64,000 nt of DNA, from assembly GCA_964610505.1 (NCBI GenBank), contig CAZSXU010000003.1:62001-126000 (forward strand), written 5' to 3'. The position numbers and the translations under genes were made by a program. This DNA comes from CAZSXU01 sp964610505. GTDB taxonomy: Bacteria > Arandabacterota > Arandabacteria > JAGLYR01. The notes under the pieces are model-generated. The model did not search any database. It was not told the origin of the DNA and was given only the letters and a program-made list of their open reading frames with translations. Shown one piece after another: positions 33,323 to 43,200 of the stretch. Numbering within the stretch: the stretch's first letter is position 1; each line of letters starts with the position of its first letter.

Positions 33323-36300
33323 TTGACGCGAACCTCTCGGGCGGTGTGGGCGTGGGGAGTGCTGGCTTGTACGATCATCCTTCCACCCGCCGCCGAATGT
33401 GATCTGATTCGGACTCTCCGCTATGACGCGGGCGAGCTCGTGGTCATCCCCTTCGAGGAATACGACCGCGTTTCCCTCGGACGCTTGCCCCTTGTCGGGG
33501 AGGGGGCCGAACCCGCACTGCCCGTGGACGCCCGGGTGTTCGATCTCGCGCCGGGCGAGAGGATCACCCAGGTTGAAATCCTCGACATCGAGCGGACGAC
33601 GATCCCGGGCCGCTTCCGAATCGCTCCGGCCGACCGGGTTCTTCTGGATCTCAGAACGGAAGGAGCCGGGGAGACCGTCGGCAGCGATCTATTCCCCGCC
33701 TCGCCGGTTGTCAAGGGTCTACCCGGCGCGTGGGACGGCCGGCAGCTGGGCAGCATTCTCGTATACCCCCTCCAGTGGGTTCCGGATCGGCAAGAGCTCG
33801 TTTTGAACGAACGAATCACCGTTCGGATCCGCACGCACTCCACCTCGGAAGAACCTCCCGTCCGGCGCCTGACCTCCACCCGCGGGTGGACCAGCAGTCG
33901 GCCCCTGTCGTTTTCCGTGACGGATGGGGGCCCGAAGGCGAAGCCGGTCGATGCGGGCGGGCGAGCGCAGTTTTTCCGGCTGGACGACCTCACGGTCGAA
34001 TACCTGATCATCACCGACGAAACGATGGTCGAGGAATTCCAGCGCCTCGCGGACTGGAAGACGGCCGGCGGAATGCCTGCGAGAGTCATCACGCTCGATT
34101 GGATCATCTCGCGGTACCCGATAGGCGTGGATCTGCAGGAGAGAATCCGGGCCTTCATCCGGGACACCTACCAGTACTGGGGAACCCGCTGGGTGCTGCT
34201 GGGGGCGGACACGGACATCCTGCCGGCGCGAATCTGCCAGTTCAACCAACACCCCTTTGTGGGCTATGAAAAGGGCGCGGTCACCTGTGACTACTACTAC
34301 GCCTGCCTGGATGGAAACTGGAACGGGGACGGCGATGAGATCTTCGGCGAACAGGACTCTTCGCCGGAGTTGGACCTGTACCCCGAAGTATGTCTCGGCC
34401 GCGCGCCGGTGAACGACCCGGAAGAGGCGCGGATCTTCGTGGACAAGGTCTTGCGCTACCGGAAGACCCCGGCGCTCGACTATCAGGACCGGGCACTCTT
34501 GATTTCCCAGCTGCTCGACGTGCGCGAGGTTTGTCCCGGCTCGTTCCACCTGGGCCAGTACCTGCGAGACTGGGAACTCTGGTTCCCACCTGACCTGGAC
34601 GTGAAGCGTTTGTACGAGTGCTCGACCAGCTTCGCCGACGCGGAGGATCTGAACCTGGACGCCGCGTTTCGCGAGATGGACGCCGGCTACGGCCTCGTGT
34701 GTCAGATCGGGCATGGCGATCAGTTCAAGATGGATTGCATCTCCGACTACTTCCGGCGGGTCCACGCCGACTCTCTCTCCAATGCCGATCGGCTTTCCTT
34801 CTATGTTCTGCTCAACTGCTCCACCTGCAACATTGATGTAGACTGTCTCGCCGAACGCCTGGTCCGGTCGGACCGCGGGGGGGCGGTTGCCTTTGTCGGA
34901 AACACCGCCTACGGTTTCCCGTCCACCGCCAACGGATACATGGAACACATGATGGAGCTCCTGTACGGACGCGGCGTGACCACGCCGGGAGAGTTGACGG
35001 CCTACTTCCGCCTTCCGTACGCTGCGTCCGCCGGCGGGTCCCTGAACCACAGGTGGACCCAGTTCAGCTATCTTCTCCTGGGGGATCCATCCGTTGATCT
35101 CTGGACCGACACGCCGAAGACCCTGAGCGTGTCTCACCCCGGCGCCGTAACGCTCACGGATTCGACCTACGAGGTCTCCGTCGAATCGGACGGGGCGCCC
35201 GTACCCGGGATCCGCGCGTGCCTGTGGATGAGAGAAACGGGGGCCTATGCTCGGGGCATCACGGACGTCGATGGATGCGTGTCCCTGCCCTTCATTGCGG
35301 GCGGGACCGGCCGGGCAAGCCTCGTTGTCATCGGTCCCGGATACCTCCCTGTGGAGGATTCCGTCTCCGTGGCGGGGAGTGGCCGGCTGCGGGTCTCGGG
35401 GGTCGAGGTGGACGATCTGTTCGGCGGGAACGCCGACGGCGTGTGGGATGCCGGGGAGACGGTCGATCTCTCCGTGACGCTGGCAAACGACGGGGAGTCC
35501 GATGTGGGCGCCGTCGATGCGGAGCTGGGACGTGTGGCGGGGGGCACGCTGAACGTGGACGTTGAGATCGACGGTGTTCGGGACCCCCAGAAGATCTGGC
35601 TTGGAGCGGGCGGCTGGCATCCGGCGTCGGTGCCGTTCAACATCGGCGTTGGCGGGGACTCGATCCTCGGGCAGCCACCCCTTTCGTCCGAGTCCCTCGA
35701 GGGTCTCATGCTCTGGCTGGACGCCCGCGGTTGGCACGTCCGCTGCCGGTCGGGACGGGATTCGGTGAGAACCCGGGGCACACTCACGGCGGACGGGGGA
35801 GTCCTTTCGGGGTTCTTCCGCGGGATCGGGGCAGGGGACAGTCTTGATATCGAGGGCGGAGTGCTCCATTTCTCCTGTGATATGGACTCGTCGAACACCG
35901 AGGATATCCTGGACTTTCGAATGGGAGACAGTGTCGCTGTCCGGGTGGTGACGGCGGAGCAGTCCCTCGGGGCGCTGGCTGCGGCAGGAGAGGCGACGGC
36001 GCGATTCACCGTCGAGTGCGAACCGTCCGTTCCCGACCGGCGATTCGCCTGGTTTGTTCTGGACGTGACGGCCGACGGCCTGACGTCCAGCGAGTGGATT
36101 CGGACGGACATTCGGGGCCCCCGTCTGGACGTTCTCTACGGAAGGATCGAGGATGCCCTGGGCAATGGAGATGGCCGTGTGGATCCCGGGGAACAGGTGG
36201 AGATCGTACCGGCGCTCATGAACTGGGGAAGCGGGGACGCTCTGGGCGTAGATCTCGTGCTGCGATCGCGCTCCGGGGATGGAGTCCCGGATTCCACCGT

Positions 36301-39049
36301 CACGGTGGGAGCGGCTCCGGCCGGGGCTCCCGTCGAGGCGGAGGAAGGATTCACCCTCCAGGCAGCGTCGTCCGATCCGACCGTTGAGATCGACATCCGG
36401 GTCGGCGGCGCCATTGTCGGCCGGGACACGCTCACCCTTGGGTCGATCGCCCGTCCGGGGAGTCTCTGGTACGAACCGGGACCCGAACGAATCCGGCTGG
36501 TCTTGAGCCGCGCGGACAGCCTTGCTCTTCACGGATACCGGATTCTCCGCCGGGAATCGTCGAAGGGCGAATTCGAGTTTCTCGATCTCGCGATCGGATC
36601 ATCCGCGTATCTGGACCCGGACGTTCGGGACGACCGCTCCTACGACTACGCGGTGGCGCAGTTCGACAGTCTCGGGGCGCTTTCGCCGGTCGCCGAACTG
36701 ACCGCCGTGTGTGCGAATCCCCCCGTGCAGGAGGGATTCCCGGTCGATTCCGGCGAATCCTACGGGGCGCCGGCCGTTGCCGACCTGGATCGAGACGGAG
36801 ATCTGGAGATCGTGGTGGGGACCAAAGACGGCCAGGTTATCGCCTTCCATCACGATGGGACTCTCGTCGGCGGTTGGCCGCAGAACGCCGGTCACGAAGT
36901 CTGGGGTTCTCCCGCGCTGGGAGACTTGGACGGGGACGGAGATCTGGAAGTCGTGGCGGGATCCATCGGGCGCAGGATGTGGGTGTGGAACTGGGACGGG
37001 ACCGTCTTCGGTGCTTCCCACAATCCCGGGTTTCCCGACGATGCGCCCGGCTGGCCCCGCACCGCGGCGAGTCAGTTCCGCTCGGCCCCCACTCTGGCGG
37101 ACCTGGACGGGGACGGTCGTCTCGAAATTCTGGCCAGCTGTCTCGCCAACGGGGTCTACTGCTGGCGGTATGACGGATCCGGGTTCGGTGCGGATACCAC
37201 CGGGATTTTCGGTTCCGCGCCCAGGGGGGTCTGGGGATCGCCGGCCGTTGCGGACCTCGATAACGACGGGACGCTCGAAATCGTGGTGGGAGACTGGCCC
37301 GGCGGTGGTGAGAGCGGGAACGGGCAGATATTCGTCTGGAGTCGTGACGGGACGGATTTCCCGGCGGGGAAGACCAATCCTTTCGCCGAAGTCGACGGGC
37401 CGATCTGGACCAGCCCGGCTGTGGGCAATCTCGACTCGGATCCCGATCTGGAAATCGTGATCGGGTCCGACGGCGGGAAGATCTACGCATGGAATCCCGA
37501 CGGGACCGGGCTGTTGGAGGCGTCCGGGTTGCTTGCCGGACTCTATGAACGGCCGGTCCTCGGCCAGCGAATTCGCTCTTCGCCTGCGTTGGGGAATATT
37601 GACGAAGATCCGGACCTGGAAATCGTCGTGGGGAGTGACCAGAGTTTTTCATCGGTCGATACCGTGTACGCGTGGAACGCCGATGGAAGCGGGGCTCTGC
37701 CGGGGGGGACTGCGGTGCTGGGCATCGTGGGCAAGTCCTCGGAGTATACGCCCTCGGGTCCCGTGCTGGCGGACCTGGACGGAGATGGCGAGCAGGAGAT
37801 TCTGTTCGCCGGTCAGGACGGAAACGTGTACGCCTGGAGTTGCGACGGAACTCTCCTTGAGGGCTGGCCGCTGCACACCCGCCTGATGAACTACGCGACC
37901 CCGACGGTCGCAGATCTCGAGGGAGACGGCGACCTGGAACTGGTCATCGGAGCTTACGATGCGCAGATGCACGTGTGGGATTTTCCCGACCCCCATGGGG
38001 ACGTGGAGTGGATGAGTGTACAGCACGGTCCGTGGCATACGGGCCTCCACGGCTTCAGTCCCCCCCCGGACACGACCCGGCCCGAGATCGAGATCGGCGT
38101 GTTGCAGAATCCGGTCATGGAGCGAAGTCTCGACCTCTATTTCTCCTCGACGGAGAATCTCACGGGATTGCCGACCGCAACCCTGATGTTCGCGGCGGAC
38201 CCCGACACGCTGCACCCAACGCATCTTTCCCCCGGCGTTCGCGATCTGCATCTCTACTACAGCGAGTTCTGGGCCTCCGAATCACAGACGGGAGTGTCGG
38301 ACGTCGAGGTCTGGGGCGCCGACGTGGGCGGGAACGAAGGTCGGGCCACGCGGCAGTTTGTCCTCGAGAAAATCTCGGCGGCAGAGGGGGGTGCGATCCT
38401 GGCAGCGGACGGCCAAGCGTTGTTGCTGCTGCCTCCCGGCGCGCTGTCGGAAGACCGCACGCTTCTTGTCGCTCGGACGTCCGTGGGCTGCGGCCCGGTC
38501 TCCGGATCCGCCCGGGCGGAGCGGGATGTACCCTCAAATCCCAGGTATGCGATCGGGCCCGAGGGAAAGAAGTTGGCCGGGAAGGCGATTGTGATGTTGA
38601 AAGTCCCGGAACATCGTGCGCCCGAGATCGACCATCTCGCTCTCTGCGAGCTCTCGGGAGATCGGTGGATCCCCGTCCCGCAGGCGGATGCCCGACCGGG
38701 GTGGATTGGGGGCGAGATCGAGCGCTTCGGGGTCTTCGGACTACGCTTTATGGAACAATCCGAACATATTGCTAAAACAGGAATTACAAGCAACTATCCC
38801 AACCCGTTCAACCCGGAAACGACCATTCATTTCACCCTGGCCCGCGGTGGCATGGTGAAGCTGACGGTTCACGATGTGGAGGGTCGGCGGGTGGCCACTC
38901 TGGTGGACCGGGAGATGCCGGCCGGTGTCCATCGGGTGACCTGGGACGGCCGAAATGGGCGGGGGCGGTCCGTGGCTTCGGGCATTTATTTCTGTCGTCT
39001 CGTGGCGGGCCGGGAGTCGTCGACCGCCAAGTTGGTACTACTGAAGTAG
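33323..39049 (+). CDS. Secreted gingipain-type (C25) peptidase with FG-GAP repeats and sorting domain
   Basis: This protein of about 1908 residues has a signal peptide (AVWAWGVLACTIILPPAAEC) and a gingipain propeptide-like region. A C25 caspase-fold domain follows, with catalytic His in QIGHGDQFKM (about 464) and Cys in LLNCSTCNI (about 499), plus Ig-like and CARDB-like segments. A propeller of VADLDRDGDLEIVVG-type repeats runs from about 1150 to 1560. The C-terminal domain is YPNPFNPETTIHFTL, then GIYFCRLVAG and KLVLLK, the FlgD-like/type A sorting domain used for type IX secretion. TTG 33323 is chosen for the signal peptide and GGAGG 5 bases upstream; ATG 33254 is an alternative. It probably acts at the cell surface or outside the cell. 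Confidence 0.88.
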   Translation: MTRTSRAVWAWGVLACTIILPPAAECDLIRTLRYDAGELVVIPFEEYDRVSLGRLPLVGEGAEPALPVDARVFDLAPGERITQVEILDIERTTIPGRFRIAPADRVLLDLRTEGAGETVGSDLFPASPVVKGLPGAWDGRQLGSILVYPLQWVPDRQELVLNERITVRIRTHSTSEEPPVRRLTSTRGWTSSRPLSFSVTDGGPKAKPVDAGGRAQFFRLDDLTVEYLIITDETMVEEFQRLADWKTAGGMPARVITLDWIISRYPIGVDLQERIRAFIRDTYQYWGTRWVLLGADTDILPARICQFNQHPFVGYEKGAVTCDYYYACLDGNWNGDGDEIFGEQDSSPELDLYPEVCLGRAPVNDPEEARIFVDKVLRYRKTPALDYQDRALLISQLLDVREVCPGSFHLGQYLRDWELWFPPDLDVKRLYECSTSFADAEDLNLDAAFREMDAGYGLVCQIGHGDQFKMDCISDYFRRVHADSLSNADRLSFYVLLNCSTCNIDVDCLAERLVRSDRGGAVAFVGNTAYGFPSTANGYMEHMMELLYGRGVTTPGELTAYFRLPYAASAGGSLNHRWTQFSYLLLGDPSVDLWTDTPKTLSVSHPGAVTLTDSTYEVSVESDGAPVPGIRACLWMRETGAYARGITDVDGCVSLPFIAGGTGRASLVVIGPGYLPVEDSVSVAGSGRLRVSGVEVDDLFGGNADGVWDAGETVDLSVTLANDGESDVGAVDAELGRVAGGTLNVDVEIDGVRDPQKIWLGAGGWHPASVPFNIGVGGDSILGQPPLSSESLEGLMLWLDARGWHVRCRSGRDSVRTRGTLTADGGVLSGFFRGIGAGDSLDIEGGVLHFSCDMDSSNTEDILDFRMGDSVAVRVVTAEQSLGALAAAGEATARFTVECEPSVPDRRFAWFVLDVTADGLTSSEWIRTDIRGPRLDVLYGRIEDALGNGDGRVDPGEQVEIVPALMNWGSGDALGVDLVLRSRSGDGVPDSTVTVGAAPAGAPVEAEEGFTLQAASSDPTVEIDIRVGGAIVGRDTLTLGSIARPGSLWYEPGPERIRLVLSRADSLALHGYRILRRESSKGEFEFLDLAIGSSAYLDPDVRDDRSYDYAVAQFDSLGALSPVAELTAVCANPPVQEGFPVDSGESYGAPAVADLDRDGDLEIVVGTKDGQVIAFHHDGTLVGGWPQNAGHEVWGSPALGDLDGDGDLEVVAGSIGRRMWVWNWDGTVFGASHNPGFPDDAPGWPRTAASQFRSAPTLADLDGDGRLEILASCLANGVYCWRYDGSGFGADTTGIFGSAPRGVWGSPAVADLDNDGTLEIVVGDWPGGGESGNGQIFVWSRDGTDFPAGKTNPFAEVDGPIWTSPAVGNLDSDPDLEIVIGSDGGKIYAWNPDGTGLLEASGLLAGLYERPVLGQRIRSSPALGNIDEDPDLEIVVGSDQSFSSVDTVYAWNADGSGALPGGTAVLGIVGKSSEYTPSGPVLADLDGDGEQEILFAGQDGNVYAWSCDGTLLEGWPLHTRLMNYATPTVADLEGDGDLELVIGAYDAQMHVWDFPDPHGDVEWMSVQHGPWHTGLHGFSPPPDTTRPEIEIGVLQNPVMERSLDLYFSSTENLTGLPTATLMFAADPDTLHPTHLSPGVRDLHLYYSEFWASESQTGVSDVEVWGADVGGNEGRATRQFVLEKISAAEGGAILAADGQALLLLPPGALSEDRTLLVARTSVGCGPVSGSARAERDVPSNPRYAIGPEGKKLAGKAIVMLKVPEHRAPEIDHLALCELSGDRWIPVPQADARPGWIGGEIERFGVFGLRFMEQSEHIAKTGITSNYPNPFNPETTIHFTLARGGMVKLTVHDVEGRRVATLVDREMPAGVHRVTWDGRNGRGRSVASGIYFCRLVAGRESSTAKLVLLK

Positions 39050-39061
39050 GAGGGAGTCGAG

Positions 39062-40000
39062 GTGCGATTGTCGCGTGCCCGCACGGATGGATTCGGATCA
39101 AAGCGCTGTCTCCGGTTTGCCGCAGGGTTTCTGGTTCTGACCCTTGCCGGTTGCGGTGGTGGGGACGACGGAGAAAGTCCGGACGCGACTGCGCCCACGA
39201 TTACGGGAGGCCCCACGGCCGAGGCCTGGGGCGATTCCGCCCGAATCCAATGGACCACCGATGAGCCTGCCGACTCCAGAGTCCGGTACGGGTTGGATCT
39301 TTCCTACGGCGAACTCCGCACCCTGGCGGCCGACGTCGTCGAGCACGAAGTGCTCCTGGGCGGCCTCACGCTGGACACGACCTACTACTACGTCTGCGAA
39401 TCCACGGATGCTGCGGGTAACGGTCCCACGGTGTCGGACGGCGACAGTTTTGTGACGGAACCCACCGCGCAACTGTTGACGGCCCAGGGCTGGACGCTGT
39501 TCGAGTCGGGGGAGTTCGCTGGGGCGGCGACTGCGTTTGTGCGGGCTCAGGGAAAGGACCCGAGCTACGCCGATGCCTGGAGTGGCGGTGGGTGGGTCCG
39601 GTTGCGACAGGGGCGGCGCGAGGAGGCGCAATCGGATTTCGAACAATGCCTTTCTTTGGACGAACACCACTGGGATGCGGCGGCGGGTCTGGCCGTGGTG
39701 CTTGCGGCGCTGGGGGACAAGGAGTCGAGCATTCCGTGGTGCACCGCAATTCTCGATGCAGAGGGCGAGACCTACGAGTTTGATCATGATTCGGAGGTCA
39801 CGTCGCGGACCGTTCGAATTCTGCTGGCGGAGAACTACGTATACCTGCTTGATTTTGAGAGTGCCCTGACCCAGGTCCGGATTCTGGATCCCTCCGTGGA
39901 ACTGGACGCGGGTGACCCCGAGACCTGGGGTATGTTCCCCACCTTCGAATCCGCGCTGCTTGCTCAGATCGAAGCCCTGGACACGTCTGCGGGCACATAG
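39062..40000 (+). CDS. Lipoprotein with fibronectin type III-like domain and TPR repeats
   Basis: A 312-residue protein. A signal peptide with the lipobox LAGCGG precedes an Ig/FN3-like domain (SARIQWTTDEPADSRVRYG, GLTLDTTYYYVCESTDAAGN). The C-terminal half has TPR-like helices (AQGWTLFESGEFAGAATAFVRAQ; AWSGGGWVRLRQGRREEAQSDFEQCL). GTG start with GGAGGG 6 bases upstream. It lies 12 bases after the first peptidase gene and is presumably co-transcribed, but ends before the separate promoter at 40004. It may scaffold secretion or surface attachment of the peptidases; this is a guess. Confidence 0.75.
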   Translation: MRLSRARTDGFGSKRCLRFAAGFLVLTLAGCGGGDDGESPDATAPTITGGPTAEAWGDSARIQWTTDEPADSRVRYGLDLSYGELRTLAADVVEHEVLLGGLTLDTTYYYVCESTDAAGNGPTVSDGDSFVTEPTAQLLTAQGWTLFESGEFAGAATAFVRAQGKDPSYADAWSGGGWVRLRQGRREEAQSDFEQCLSLDEHHWDAAAGLAVVLAALGDKESSIPWCTAILDAEGETYEFDHDSEVTSRTVRILLAENYVYLLDFESALTQVRILDPSVELDAGDPETWGMFPTFESALLAQIEALDTSAGT

Positions 40001-40003
40001 GAC

Positions 40004-40033
40004 TTGACGCCTCTCTTTGCCGGATGGTATAAT
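40004..40033 (+). promoter_or_regulatory. Strong sigma-70-type promoter for the second C25 peptidase
   Basis: TTGACG (40004-40009), 18 bases, TATAAT (40028-40033). The -10 is a perfect consensus, which is rare in DNA of this GC content. Transcription would start near 40040 and leave a leader of about 165 bases before the ATG at 40207. Confidence 0.8.
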
Positions 40034-40045
40034 ATGGTATGAACA

Positions 40046-40169
40046 ACCGTTGATGCCGCCGCAGCCGGCGAGTCAAAACGGTGGGACACACGTGAGTTTA
40101 CGCCGCTGCCCAACCAAAGCGCGGTCCGCTGCTTCAGTGGGTCTTCTTCGCGTTTTGGCTTCTTTTTCA
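40046..40169 (+). promoter_or_regulatory. Structured 5' leader ending in an intrinsic-terminator-like hairpin
   Basis: The leader has a closing stem ACCGTT/AACGGT (40046-40051 with 40077-40082) around an inner GCCG/CGGC stem. A terminator-like hairpin follows: CCAAAGCGCG (40114-40123) with CGCGTTTTGG (40149-40158), an inner stem CCGCTG/CAGTGG, then CTTCTTTTTCA (40159-40169). A terminator before the start codon implies attenuation. I could not match it to a known riboswitch class. Confidence 0.55.
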
Positions 40170-40206
40170 TTGTCGGCAACGTTTCCGGATTCGTAAGGAG
40201 AGAGAC

Positions 40207-43200
40207 ATGACCATTCGCCGGGGGAGATCTCCGATGCATGATCGCTCTGTGTATGTGCAGCTGGCGCTAGGTGCGGTTTTCGCCGGCATGGTGTGCGGGA
40301 TTCCAGGCTTCGTCTGGGCGGACTGGACGCAGACGTTCACCTTCGATCCCGGTGACCTGCGGGTTTCGCAGGTTCGGGGCTACGACGAGTTGGCGCTTCG
40401 CGAGTGCGTGGTGGATGCCGGTCCGGGTGCCCCGCGGCTCCCCATGCGCGTGTTCACTTTCACGGTTCCCGATGGAGAGAAGGTTGTCGGCGTTGAGGTG
40501 GTGAGTCTCGTCTCGGAGGCCGTCCCCGGGCGATTCAACATCCTCCCGGGCGGGGGTGAGCATGCGGAACTCCCTGTACGAAAAGACGAGGACATCTGGA
40601 ACCTCGACGGGCCCTATCCTTCTCAGGTTGCCGAGCTGGGCGGCTCCGGATTCATGGGTGGGCGGCGCGTGGCTTCGATCATCCTTCATCCCGTGCGGTT
40701 GAATCCCGCCGAGGGGGAACTCCTCTTTAGTCGCGAGGTTCACGTGCGGATCATGACAGCCGCTTCAAACGAGATCGGGGTCCGTTGCGAGAGACCGGGT
40801 GCTCGACGGCCCGCGCTCATCGACCGTGAATTCTCTGCCCAGGCGCGTGCGCTCGAAAGGGAGGCCTCCGGCAAGGGCGCCGGGGGAGGGGCGGAGACGT
40901 CCGGGACGTTTCAGCCCACCGAGTTTCCCTCTCTCGATGGAAGCCTGGTCGAGTATCTGATCGTCACCGTGGACGAGTTGGCCTCCGAGTTCCAGCGTCT
41001 GGCCGATTGGAAGACGTCGTGCGGCGTACCCGCAGTGGTCAAGACCGTGTCGTGGATCGAGGCGAATTACCCGGGGGGCGTCGACCTTCCCGAGAAGATC
41101 CGGTTGTTCATTCGCGATGCGTACCAGAACTGGGGAACGGTCTGGGTGCTGCTGGGCGGAGATGAAGAACAGATCCCTATTCGCCTGGCGCACAGCAACT
41201 ACTATTCGCCGGGCGATTGGCTGATCACCTGCGACATGTACTACCAGTGTCTGGACGGAAATTGGAACGCCGACGGCGATCACCTTTACGGTGAAGGGTA
41301 TGAGGGCGGCTCTGCGCCCGGAGACAGCGTCGATTTCTACCCCGAGGTGTTTCTGGGCCGGTTGTCCGTCGAAGACGTCTCGGAGGCGGGCACCTGCATC
41401 GACAACGCGATGGCCTACCGGAAGACCCCCTCCTCCGGATATCTGAAGAAGGCGCTGTTCCTGGGCGAGGTCGTGTTCCCCGTCGGCTGGGATCCGGGGG
41501 ATCCCGTGTACCTGGACGGCGCGGAGATTTGCGACCAGGCGGCGCAGTGGTTCCCCAGCGATTGGGACACGGTCAAGCTATACGAAATCAACGGTAACGA
41601 GAACCACGACGCGATTCTCGACGAGATGAACGCGGGGTATGGCATCGTCAACGTGGTCAATCACGGCGACGCGTTCAAGATGTCGTGTTCCGACGATTCC
41701 TATCTCTACCTGTCGGACATGGATTCCCTGCAGAACTCCGGCAAGATGGGGTTTATCTATACCTCGAACTGCAACCTGTCCCAAGTCGAGCTGGACTGTT
41801 ACAACGAACACCTCACGCAAAACCCGGACCGGGGATACATCGGCGCCATCGGTTCTACGCGATTCTGCTTCCCGCATGCCGGACGCGACTTCCAGGAAGA
41901 GGTGTTCCGACTGATGTTCGACGCCGGCGTGACGCGGCAGGGGGAGATTCATGCTCTCCACAAGCTGCCGTTCGCTCCCGTCTCAACCAACGACGGCTCC
42001 GCCTACCGATGGACGATCCTGTCGTACATTCTGCTCGGGGATCCGGAGTTGCCCATCTGGGTGGACGAACCTCAGACGCTTGACGTCGTGCACTCGGGCT
42101 CCATGAGTCTGGGGGACAGTCTGTACGCTGTCCAGGTCAGCAGTGCGGCTTTGCCGGTGCCCGGGGTCACGGTCTGTCTCTGGAAACAGGACACGGGCGA
42201 ATACGCCCGCGGGCTCACGGATGACGCCGGACAGATCGACGTGTCCTTCGAGCCCGGATCGACGGGCGATGTCTCCCTCGTGGTCATCGCGGATGGCTAC
42301 CTCCCGTACGAGACGACCGTGTCGGTGGGTGGGTCGGGGCGGGTTCAGGTCGGCCAGGTGGCGGTGAACGACGCAGTCTCGGGCAATGGAGACGGGCGGT
42401 GGGACGCAGGGGAAACGGCCGATCTGGATGTCACCCTCCAGAACGGGACCTCCACCGCCGTCGAGGGCGTGACGGCCGAGCTGGGACTTGTCAGCGGGGC
42501 CACCCTGACGTTGGACATGACCTTTGACGGGCAGTCCGCACCCGAACTCCTTCATTTCGGCGCGGACGCCGGTTCGCCGGGAAGTCTTCCGGCCGTGTTC
42601 TCCGTTTCCGACGGAGCGCTGCTGGGCCGGCCGTTCTACTCAGGCGCCCCGGCCGACACGGGCGTGTATTTCTGGCTCGATCACAACGGCTGGCATTTGC
42701 GGGCGGCCGGTGGATTGGACAGCCACGATGTCTGGACGAGCGTGACGACCGATGGCCGATTCCTCGATGTGGAGGGCGCCAGACTGGAGGGCGCCGATAG
42801 CCTCTGGTCGGCAACTCAGGAGTTTCAGCTGTTCGCCCAGCTGGATCCCCAAGACTATGAAGACGGCGTGGACGCGGTTCTTGCCGACACGGTGGGTGTC
42901 CACATCCCCGTGGACGCGGCGGACTTCGGAACCATCGGTTCGGGGCAGGGCTCGACGGAGTCCTTCACGGTGGGCGCGGCTTCGGGAATTGCGGACGGCG
43001 TTCCTGTCTGGTTCATCCTGGACATCACGTCCGGCGGCGATACGTGGAGTGAGTGGATTCGAATGGACGTTCATGCACCGGAGATGTCCGAATACTATCA
43101 CGGAATCGATGACAGTACGTACGGGGGCAACGCAAACGCGAAGGCGGAGGTCGGGGAAATCGTGATTCTTCGCTCGGCGATACTCAATCGGGGTTCGGGT

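Noticed and set aside
33719..36532. Very long open frame (937 codons) on the minus strand
   Set aside because: It lies fully antisense to the well-supported C25 peptidase, and its product shows no recognisable domain; long antisense frames are expected in GC-rich coding DNA.
40046..40113. Known riboswitch (c-di-GMP, cobalamin, SAM or fluoride class)
   Set aside because: I could not find the conserved core bases of any of these classes; it stays an unassigned structured leader.
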